From Pseudomonas batumici (GTDB taxonomy: Bacteria; Pseudomonadota; Gammaproteobacteria; Pseudomonadales; Pseudomonadaceae), in assembly GCF_000820515.1 (NCBI RefSeq), contig NZ_JXDG01000010.1, forward strand, positions 26,771-90,770: a stretch of DNA of 64,000 nucleotides. The letters run 5' to 3'. The notes below the pieces were generated by a model that ran no database searches, was not told the DNA's origin, and saw only the letters and a list, made by a program, of their open reading frames with translations. Positions within the stretch are counted from its first letter, which is position 1, and each line of letters begins with the position of its first letter. The translations under genes were made by a program, and so were the position numbers. Shown here in pieces: positions 9,232 to 15,766 of the stretch.

Positions 9232-10035
9232 TCAATGCACCACCGCATTCGGCGGCAATTGCCCCAGCCGCTCGGTCAGCCGCAGCCGCTGGATCGGGTC
9301 ATCGCAGAGCAGTAGCGCCCGTTCCAGGTCATAGCGCTCGGCCCGTGGACAATCGAGCTGCTGGTAGAGACTGGCGCGGGCCAGGTAGTCGCTGGCATTG
9401 GCCTGGCCCAGCTCCAGGACCCGCTCGGCATCCACCAGGGCAGCGAGGAAATCGTCGTTGGTCTGGTGCAATTGCCGCAGGTTGCGCGATAAGCGCTGGA
9501 GCATCTGTACGGGTGTAGCGGTGTGCATGTGCTCGGCTTTCAGCAGCGCAGTCGGGCCGTACTGGCGGGTCAGCAACTCGCGGCAGTCGTTGGGATAAAG
9601 ACGTCGGCCGCCGCACGGATCGAGCAGATGATCGGCCCCCGGCACCCGCAGCAGGAAATGCCCGGGAAAGTTCACCCCCACCAGCGGAATCTCCAGTTGC
9701 CGGGCCAGCTCCAGGGCGATCAAAGCCAGTACCAGCGGCTGCCCGCGTCGGCGCTGCAGGACTTTGTCGAGCAGTGCCGCGTGAGGGCGCAACGGGGTGA
9801 ACTCGTCCTGCTGGAAACCCAGATCGTTCATTCGCCGCAACAGCGGCTGAGCCAACTCGCTGACCGGCAGCATCGGCAGGCCGGCGCTGACCCGTTGTTG
9901 CAGGTCGCGGAAGTCACGCAGCACGGACTCGGGTCGAACCTGCGGGTCATGCTCGGCCGCCATCCACAAGGCCGCTTCGAACACTGCGGGCGGGGTGCGT
10001 TCCAGGCAGGCGAAAAAGGCTTGGCGGGGGTTCAT
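9232..10035 (-). CDS. SirB1 family protein (transglutaminase-like plus TPR)
   Basis: 267 residues from ATG 10035 (GGAG eight bases upstream; a TTG codon directly before it is an alternative). The N-terminal and middle part match the SirB1/YchA transglutaminase-like fold (LDKVLQRRRGQPLVLALIALELARQLEIPLVGVNFPGHFLLRV), and the C-terminal ~80 residues are TPR-like helices (FLAALVDAERVLELGQANASDYLARASLYQQL). In Escherichia coli the relative lies beside prmC and kdsA; here it stands alone, convergent to maiA. The family has no proven activity; peptide or amide bond chemistry is only suggested by the fold. Confidence 0.85.
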   Translation of the reverse strand: MNPRQAFFACLERTPPAVFEAALWMAAEHDPQVRPESVLRDFRDLQQRVSAGLPMLPVSELAQPLLRRMNDLGFQQDEFTPLRPHAALLDKVLQRRRGQPLVLALIALELARQLEIPLVGVNFPGHFLLRVPGADHLLDPCGGRRLYPNDCRELLTRQYGPTALLKAEHMHTATPVQMLQRLSRNLRQLHQTNDDFLAALVDAERVLELGQANASDYLARASLYQQLDCPRAERYDLERALLLCDDPIQRLRLTERLGQLPPNAVVH

Positions 10036-10213
10036 CAAAATCTCCGGCAGAGTCTCTGTTTTAGCCCCGCGACGGGCTTTCGTCCAGTCTCTTGCACAGG
10101 TCTATGGTTATATCGAAAAGCCTGAAAACGCCATGGGCTTATTCCTGCTTGCTTCTGCAAGCTTTCCCACGAGGCCTATAATCGCTATCAGGTAGTAGTC
10201 AGGGGGCCTCTCG

Positions 10214-11233
10214 ATGTTCGCTCTCATGCAAAGCACTCGTCTTGAGTCGCTGCACCTCAGCGTCGATCCGGTTTCCGGGTTGAAGGCGGTGATTGCCATT
10301 CATAACCGTCGTCTCGGGCCGGCACTGGGAGGCTGTCGCTACCTGGCCTATCCCGACGATGAAAGCGCGATGGTCGATGCCATTCGCCTGGCCCAGGGCA
10401 TGAGCTACAAGGCCGCGCTCGCGGGGTTGGCGGTAGGCGGCGGCAAGGCGGTGATCATTCGTCCGCCCCATGTGGAAAGCCGCGCCGCCTTGTTCGAAGC
10501 CTTCGGCCGTTGCATCGAGCAACTCAATGGACGCTACATCACGGCCATCGATAGCGGTACCTCCACCGCCGATATGGACTGCATTGCCCAATACACCCAG
10601 CATGTCACCAGCACCACGAGCGCCGGCGATCCGTCGCCTCACGCGGCCATGGGCGTGTTCGCCGGGATTCGCACCACCGCCATGGCGCGGCTGGGCAGCG
10701 ACAACCTGGAGGGTTTGCGGGTGGCGGTGCAGGGCCTGGGCAATGTCGGTTATGCCCTGGCCGAGCAGTTGCACGCGGCGGGGGCGGAGTTGCTGGTCAG
10801 CGATACCGACCCGGGCAAGGTGCAACTGGCCATGGAACAACTGGGCGCGCACCCGGTCGCCTGTGAAGCCCTGCTCAGTACCCCGTGTGACATTCTTGCC
10901 CCTTGCAGCATAGGCAATGTGCTTACCAGCCAGAGTGTGGCGCAACTGCGTTGTGCCGCGGTGGCCGGTTCGGCCAGCACCCAGCTGACGCATATCAGCG
11001 TCGCCGACCAGTTGGAAAAGCGCGGCATTCTTTATGCGCCCGACTACGTGATCAGCTCTGGCGGGTTGATCTATGTCGCCCTCAAGCATCAGGGCGAGTC
11101 ACTGCCGACCATCACCGCCCATCTGTCCCGTATCGGAGCCCGCCTGACCGAGGTCTTCGGTCATGCCCAGGCGGAAAAGCGTTCGCCGGCGCGGGTGGCC
11201 GACGAATTGGCGGAGCGTCTACTTTACCGGTAA
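10214..11233 (+). CDS. Leucine/phenylalanine/valine dehydrogenase
   Basis: 339 residues, the length of the short Glu/Leu/Phe/Val dehydrogenases. It should oxidatively deaminate branched-chain or aromatic amino acids with NAD+. The substrate domain has GGCRYLAYPDDESAMVDAIRLAQGMSYKAALAGL and the catalytic VGGGKAVI (Lys78); the Rossmann domain begins at VAVQGLGNVGYALAEQL, and APDYVISSGGLI is the typical C-terminal signature. A TATAAT at 10177-10182 is a possible -10. Leucine versus phenylalanine preference cannot be read safely from motifs. The gene stands alone upstream of the cellulose operon. Confidence 0.92.
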   Translation: MFALMQSTRLESLHLSVDPVSGLKAVIAIHNRRLGPALGGCRYLAYPDDESAMVDAIRLAQGMSYKAALAGLAVGGGKAVIIRPPHVESRAALFEAFGRCIEQLNGRYITAIDSGTSTADMDCIAQYTQHVTSTTSAGDPSPHAAMGVFAGIRTTAMARLGSDNLEGLRVAVQGLGNVGYALAEQLHAAGAELLVSDTDPGKVQLAMEQLGAHPVACEALLSTPCDILAPCSIGNVLTSQSVAQLRCAAVAGSASTQLTHISVADQLEKRGILYAPDYVISSGGLIYVALKHQGESLPTITAHLSRIGARLTEVFGHAQAEKRSPARVADELAERLLYR

Positions 11234-11262
11234 CTCCTTGATAGGGCTTGGAACATTCCCCC

Positions 11263-11280
11263 AGCTGGCATAAACCAGCT
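11263..11280 (+). terminator. Weak hairpin after the amino-acid dehydrogenase gene
   Basis: AGCTGG-CATAAA-CCAGCT forms a 6 bp stem 30 bp after the stop codon, but no T-run follows. It is a modest terminator candidate; the perfect palindrome at 11305-11320, followed five bases later by seven Ts, may do the job instead. Confidence 0.35.
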
Positions 11281-11293
11281 TGATCGGCATGGC

Positions 11294-11320
11294 GTCAATA
11301 AAATGGCTAAATATTTAGCC
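11294..11320. promoter_or_regulatory. FleQ-like half-conserved site next to a perfect 16 bp palindrome upstream of bcsE
   Basis: GTCAATAAAATGGC (11294-11307) resembles the FleQ target GTCAATnnATTGAC in its left half and loosely in its right. It overlaps the exact palindrome GGCTAAATATTTAGCC (11305-11320). FleQ is a c-di-GMP-responsive regulator of exopolysaccharide genes in Pseudomonas. The palindrome may instead be a terminator stem for the upstream gene, since TTACCGTTTTTTT follows. Position 45-70 bp upstream of the predicted bcs promoter fits a regulatory role. Confidence 0.4.
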
Positions 11321-11364
11321 TTACCGTTTTTTTGTAATATTTGATCTAAATTCTTAACGGATTG

Positions 11365-11394
11365 TTGACGCTATCACTTTGGTATCATCATAAT
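11365..11394 (+). promoter_or_regulatory. Sigma-70 promoter candidate of the bcs operon
   Basis: TTGACG (11365-11370) and CATAAT (11389-11394) are separated by 18 bp in an AT-rich stretch that is unlike the surrounding GC-rich DNA. This predicts a transcript start near 11401 and a ~50 nt leader before bcsE, which has AAGGTAGGA as its ribosome site. Confidence 0.55.
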
Positions 11395-11454
11395 GCCCGC
11401 CATTACTAAGGTGTAAGAGAATCCGGAAAGGGTGATCGACGTCTAAGGTAGGAC

Positions 11455-13035
11455 ATGCCGATCGCGCTGTATCTGGTCCTAAGGGAAGAGAACTTGAGTC
11501 AGGTCACCCTAGCCATTCGTCATCTGCATGATGAGCAGATCTTGTTGGACAACGGCGGCCTTTATTGGGTAGCTGTGGATCAGGCAAGTGACTCTGCCGC
11601 GCTGGCCGTCCAATGCCTGGCCGCGATGCCGGCCAATGCGCGAGCGACCTTGGTGTGCTGCGAGCATTCAAGTCAGGAGCTGGCCAGCAAACTGGCGGCA
11701 GATACCGGTCCCGGTCTGCTGAAGCTGTTCGACATCAATAAAGCCGACATCGGCCTGACCCTCAAATCGCTGGTCGGCGAGCTGACCCGTACTGCTCCGG
11801 CAGCCGACAGCACCCTTGTCCTGATGCTGCCCGACAGCGCCTGGCAGAGCGACGTCGCGCCGCAGCTGCAGCAATGCTGCCTGTCCCTGAGGCAATGGCT
11901 GCGCGCACGCCAATGCAGCCTGTTGGTGATCAGTCATGGCCAGGCGTCTCAACTGCATGACCGCTTGTTGCGGCTCAACGATACGCTCTCCGGGCTCGCT
12001 CAGCTCTATCGCCGTGACGGTGGTATTTGCTATCAATTGCACTACTGGCGCAGCGAACTGGGCGTGTGCAGCGGGCAGGAGTTCGAACTCGAGTTGGGCG
12101 AGGGCGGTTTTGCGCTGTCGGTCAATGAGCAGGCCAATGAGCAGTTGAGCCACACCGACGACCAGCGTATCTACCTGACCCAGCGTCCGGTGCTTGAGGG
12201 CTCGCCGCCCTTATCGGATCAGTGGAGGCTGTTCGAGAGCCGCGAGGATTTGCTCCAGCAAGCCAGCCGCGCGCGGGCTGCCAGCATCATCGTGGCCATC
12301 GATAGCAACCGGGATGTCGAAGCGCTGGCCCGTCAGATTCACGCCCTGCGCGAGCGCTGCGGCATCGCGCTGAAGATCATTGTTCGCGAGATGGAGCCCT
12401 GCCTGCGTTATCGGGACGAGCGCTTGCTGGTGTCCTGCGGGGCCAACATCACCGTGCCTTATGGGACGACGCTGGCACACTTCTTCAGCATCATCGACAG
12501 CGTCCAGGGCCAGACCTGGCGCCGGAGTCGCATCACCGACTTCCAATTGATCTTCGAACGCCTGCGCCCGCCCGCCGAGCGCGGCCTGTTGGCGCCCCGG
12601 GAGTTCATCCGCACGTTGGAACGCGTCTACAGCGGCGCCTCTGGCGAAGTCAGCCACCAACTGCTCAAACTGATGCCGCGCGGTGGCCTGGCCATTGAGC
12701 AGTACTTGAATCAAATCGGCTTGCGTCGTTTCGGTGACGTCGCCTGCGTGGTCAACGGTGCCTTCTATCTGTTCCTGTTCGCCTGTCGCGCGGACGGGCT
12801 GGAACCCGCGTTGGGGAATATCTGCCGGCTGTCCTGGCGCGATCTCTTCAGCGATTTCCAGGCGTTCCCCGGCCTTGAAGCGTTGCCGCGCGAGGACTTC
12901 CTCGCGGAAACCTCGCTGCCTCCAACCTTCATTCTGGCAGAAGAGCGCACCGCCGGTAGTTCCGCCGGAGCCGCCGGGCATGGCGCCTATTCGCCGCAAC
13001 GCACCACACTGCCCATTACGGATCTCTGTTCATGA
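11455..13035 (+). CDS. bcsE: Cellulose biosynthesis protein BcsE (c-di-GMP sensor)
   Basis: 526 residues. BcsE is a cytoplasmic c-di-GMP-binding protein that raises cellulose output by working with BcsF, BcsG and the synthase. The C-terminal half aligns by eye with Escherichia coli BcsE: the RxxD motif is RYRD (Arg318-Asp321) in LRYRDERLLVSCGANITVPY, against RATD in Escherichia coli, followed by the SVQGQ segment. The N-terminal half (two degenerate receiver/NTPase-like folds in the family) is less conserved. The start ATG has AAGGTAGGA upstream. Its stop overlaps the bcsF start by 4 bp. It is the first gene of the nine-gene operon. Confidence 0.9.
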   Translation: MPIALYLVLREENLSQVTLAIRHLHDEQILLDNGGLYWVAVDQASDSAALAVQCLAAMPANARATLVCCEHSSQELASKLAADTGPGLLKLFDINKADIGLTLKSLVGELTRTAPAADSTLVLMLPDSAWQSDVAPQLQQCCLSLRQWLRARQCSLLVISHGQASQLHDRLLRLNDTLSGLAQLYRRDGGICYQLHYWRSELGVCSGQEFELELGEGGFALSVNEQANEQLSHTDDQRIYLTQRPVLEGSPPLSDQWRLFESREDLLQQASRARAASIIVAIDSNRDVEALARQIHALRERCGIALKIIVREMEPCLRYRDERLLVSCGANITVPYGTTLAHFFSIIDSVQGQTWRRSRITDFQLIFERLRPPAERGLLAPREFIRTLERVYSGASGEVSHQLLKLMPRGGLAIEQYLNQIGLRRFGDVACVVNGAFYLFLFACRADGLEPALGNICRLSWRDLFSDFQAFPGLEALPREDFLAETSLPPTFILAEERTAGSSAGAAGHGAYSPQRTTLPITDLCS

Positions 13036-13223
13036 GTTATTCCGAACTGATCCAGGTGATTGGCCTCAGCTGCCTGCTGACCCTGGCACTGATCATGGTA
13101 CTGACCCGGCTGGGTCGCCGTTTTCTGGCCGTCGTGCAGGGGCTCCTGCCTCCGCGTTACCTCAAATCCCGTGGCGTGCGTCGTCGCGCCCCTGCCCAAA
13201 GCGAGCCCCATGAGCCGGTATGA
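13032..13223 (+). CDS. bcsF: Cellulose biosynthesis protein BcsF
   Basis: A 63-residue, single-pass membrane protein: MSYSELIQVIGLSCLLTLALIMVLTRLG spans the membrane near the N-terminus, and a basic tail follows (RRFLAVVQGLLPPRYLKSRGVRRRAP). In Escherichia coli BcsF anchors BcsE to the membrane and connects to BcsG. It overlaps bcsE by 4 bp and bcsG by 14 bp, so expression should be coupled. Confidence 0.88.
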   Translation: MSYSELIQVIGLSCLLTLALIMVLTRLGRRFLAVVQGLLPPRYLKSRGVRRRAPAQSEPHEPV

Positions 13224-14838
13224 AGTCATTAACCCGGTGTCGGTGCGTGTCTGGCCGGGCCTGGGTCACTGGAATCTGTATTTCCTCCTCAAATTCGTCC
13301 TGCTGTGGGCGGGTTACCTGAACCTGCAGATAGTGCCTAATCTGGTGTTCGCTGCGGCGTTGTTGCTGCCGTTGCCCAATCGTTATCTGCGCATCCTGCG
13401 CACCGTCATAGCGATCCCGGTGGGCGTTGCGCTGTTTTATCAGGACACCTGGCTGCCGCCCTTCAGCCGTCTGTTGGACCAGCCGGGTGTGTTGAATTTC
13501 AGCGGCGCCTACCTGGTCGAGCTGGTGGGGCGTTTCATCGACTGGAACCTGTGTGCGCTGTTGGCTGTGCTGGCGGTGGCCTATGCCTTCGTCCGTCACT
13601 GGCTGCGCCTGACCACCCTGAGCGTGCTGGGTCTGGCCTGGCTGGCCAGTGCCAACGTGCTGTCCCTGCACGCCGGCAGCGAGCCGGTCGCGGCGTCGGC
13701 CAGTGGCGCCCCCGTGGCTACGGCGAGCACGGCCGCCCCGGACAGCGCGACACTGGAAGCCTATCTGCAGAAGTTCTATAGCACCGAGGCCGGGCGCAAG
13801 GTGGAGTTCAAGCCGGCGACTTCGGCCGTGCAGCCTTTCGATCTGTTGCTGATCAATATCTGTTCCATGGCCTGGGATGATCTGGACGCCGTGGGCCTGC
13901 GCGATAACACGCTGTTCCAGCAGATGGACGTGATTTTCGACAACTTCAACTCGGCCACCTCCTATAGCGGCCCGGCGGCTATCCGCCTGTTGCGCGCCAG
14001 TTGCGGACAGGTTCCGCACAGCCAGCTCTACGGCACGCCCCCGGAGCAGTGCCTGTTGATGGGTGACCTGAGCAAGCTGGGCTTTGCCAACGAAGTGATG
14101 CTCAACCACACGGGGCAGTTCGAAGGCTTCCTTGACGAAGTCCGTGCTCAAGGTTCGTTGCCGGCCCCCGCCGTCAGTACCCGCAAATTGCCGCGTGAAC
14201 TGGTGGGTTTCGACGGTTCGCCGATCTTGCGTGATGCTCAGGTACTGGACACCTGGTGGAAGCACCGCGAAGACGAAAAGAGCGATCGCGTGGCGCTGTT
14301 CTACAACACCACCACGTTGCATGACGGCAACCGTACGCTGACCGCCGATGGCGGCACCAAGAGCAGTGATTACAAACCGCGTGCCCAGGGGCTGATCGAC
14401 GACCTCAACGGCTTCATCAAACAGCTGGAGCTCAGCGGCCGTCGGGTGGTGGTGGTGATTGTGCCGGAACATGGTGCGGCACTGCATGGCGACCGCATGC
14501 AGATATCCGGCATGCGCGAGATACCGAGCCAGTCCATCACCCACGTGCCGGTCGGCATCAAGCTGGTGGGCATGGGGCGCAACCCCGGTGCCGCGCCACT
14601 GCACATCACCGAGCCGAGCAGCTTCCTGGCCCTGTCGGAAATCATCAGCCGCCTGTACGGCGCTCAATCCAAGGGGGATGGCCAAGGTCCCGACTGGTCG
14701 GCCCTGCTGAGCAACCTGCCGCAGACGGCGGCAGTCTCCGAAAACTCTGGCACCGTGGTCGTTGACTACGGCGGAAAACCCTACATCCGACTCAAGGAGA
14801 AAGCAGGATGGCTGCCCTACCCACAGCGCTTCAAGTGA
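13210..14838 (+). CDS. bcsG: Cellulose phosphoethanolamine transferase BcsG
   Basis: 542 residues from ATG 13210. The start was chosen because MSRYEVINPVSVRVWPGLGHWNLYFLLKF matches BcsG beginnings. Four to five N-terminal membrane helices precede a periplasmic alkaline-phosphatase-fold domain. Key residues map onto Escherichia coli BcsG with the same spacing: Cys218 (INICSMAWDD), nucleophile Ser253 (ATSYSGPA), Glu420 and His421 (VPEHGAALHGDRM). It moves phosphoethanolamine from lipid to cellulose, so the polymer is predicted to be pEtN-modified. Gene order E-F-G precedes the synthase genes here instead of being divergent as in Escherichia coli. Confidence 0.95.
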   Translation: MSRYEVINPVSVRVWPGLGHWNLYFLLKFVLLWAGYLNLQIVPNLVFAAALLLPLPNRYLRILRTVIAIPVGVALFYQDTWLPPFSRLLDQPGVLNFSGAYLVELVGRFIDWNLCALLAVLAVAYAFVRHWLRLTTLSVLGLAWLASANVLSLHAGSEPVAASASGAPVATASTAAPDSATLEAYLQKFYSTEAGRKVEFKPATSAVQPFDLLLINICSMAWDDLDAVGLRDNTLFQQMDVIFDNFNSATSYSGPAAIRLLRASCGQVPHSQLYGTPPEQCLLMGDLSKLGFANEVMLNHTGQFEGFLDEVRAQGSLPAPAVSTRKLPRELVGFDGSPILRDAQVLDTWWKHREDEKSDRVALFYNTTTLHDGNRTLTADGGTKSSDYKPRAQGLIDDLNGFIKQLELSGRRVVVVIVPEHGAALHGDRMQISGMREIPSQSITHVPVGIKLVGMGRNPGAAPLHITEPSSFLALSEIISRLYGAQSKGDGQGPDWSALLSNLPQTAAVSENSGTVVVDYGGKPYIRLKEKAGWLPYPQRFK

Positions 14839-15047
14839 AGGCCAAGGTGCAGTCGCGTGCCGATCGTGCCGATGACATCGCACGCCTGAAGCAGGAGCTT
14901 GAGCTGCCCGAACTGGACTACGTGGACATTTCCGCGCAGATCGAATTGCAAAAGGCGCTGCATCGCTGGCCGCTGCTGGTGGAGATGCAGAGCCAGCAAC
15001 CGGCGGCCCTGCCGGCGGTGCATGAGCGACCTGGAGCGCTGTCTTGA
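14808..15047 (+). CDS. bcsR: Cellulose biosynthesis protein BcsR
   Basis: 79 residues. The central part, ARLKQELELPELDYVDIS and ALHRWPLLVEM, matches the conserved pattern of Escherichia coli BcsR (YhjR: ALKQAFSLPDIDYADIS ... ALKRWPLLAEF). BcsR forms a regulatory complex with BcsQ that stabilises the synthase. ATG 14808 has AAGGAGAAAGCAGG upstream and overlaps the end of bcsG by 31 bp; its own stop overlaps the bcsQ start codon. The last ~20 residues are Pro/Ala-rich and longer than in Escherichia coli. Confidence 0.9.
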   Translation: MAALPTALQVKAKVQSRADRADDIARLKQELELPELDYVDISAQIELQKALHRWPLLVEMQSQQPAALPAVHERPGALS

Positions 15048-15766
15048 CCAGCCTCAGCCTGCGCGGCCTGCGCGGCGGCGTCGGCACCAGCTCGCTGTTG
15101 GCGGCCACGGGGCATGCATTGCATAGCCTTGGCGAGCGCGTGCTGCTGGTCGACATGTGCCCGGAGAACCTGCTTCGCCTGCACTTCGGCGTCAGCGTCA
15201 GCGAACCTGACGGCTGGGCGCGCGCCATGATCGACGGTGTCGGCTGGAATACCCAGGCCTGGACCGTGGAGCCGGGGCTGGGCGTGTTGCCTTATGGCCG
15301 CCTGAAACGGGAAGAGCAGGATCAGATCGAGCAACACCTGCTCAAGGATCCGGAGTTGTGGCGCCGCCGCCAGGCCAGCCTTGCCGAACACTTTGACTGG
15401 ATCCTGTTCGACGTACCCTTGCGCTTGCCCGGTCATGCGCATGTCGGACCCTGTGCGTTGCGCCTGCGGATTGTCGAGGCGGATGCCGCCTGCCATGTGC
15501 TGTTGCAGCAGGAAGAAGCCCTCGGCGGGCATCTGCTGATCAACCGCTTCGACCCGGTCAGCCAATTGCAGCGCGACCTGCTGCTGATCTGGCGCAAACA
15601 ATATGGGGCCCGCCTGCTGCCACTGAGCGTGCATCAGGATGAAGCCATGCGCGAAGCCTTGGCGTTCAAGAAACCGGTGGGTGCTTATGCCCAAGCCAGC
15701 CTGGCTGCCCAGGATGTGTTGAGCCTGGCCACCTGGTGCCTGACCCGACGCCTGGAGCCGGTATGA
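15044..15766 (+). CDS. bcsQ: BcsQ, MinD/ParA-like cellulose secretion factor
   Basis: 240 residues from a TTG codon (15044) that overlaps the bcsR TGA as TTGA; no better start is available in frame. The N-terminus SLRGLRGGVGTSSLLAATGHAL is the P-loop region, and DMCPENLLRLHFG corresponds to DACPDNLLRLSFN of Escherichia coli BcsQ. BcsQ (with BcsR) helps place and stabilise the synthase at the pole. Both lysines of the MinD deviant Walker A (KGGxxGKT) are absent (RGGVGTS); Escherichia coli BcsQ has the same peculiarity. Overlaps bcsA by 4 bp. Confidence 0.93.
   Translation: MTSLSLRGLRGGVGTSSLLAATGHALHSLGERVLLVDMCPENLLRLHFGVSVSEPDGWARAMIDGVGWNTQAWTVEPGLGVLPYGRLKREEQDQIEQHLLKDPELWRRRQASLAEHFDWILFDVPLRLPGHAHVGPCALRLRIVEADAACHVLLQQEEALGGHLLINRFDPVSQLQRDLLLIWRKQYGARLLPLSVHQDEAMREALAFKKPVGAYAQASLAAQDVLSLATWCLTRRLEPV

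Noticed and set aside
13162..15228. 688-residue reverse frame across bcsG-bcsR-bcsQ
   Set aside because: Mirror frame of conserved bcs genes, with no domain.
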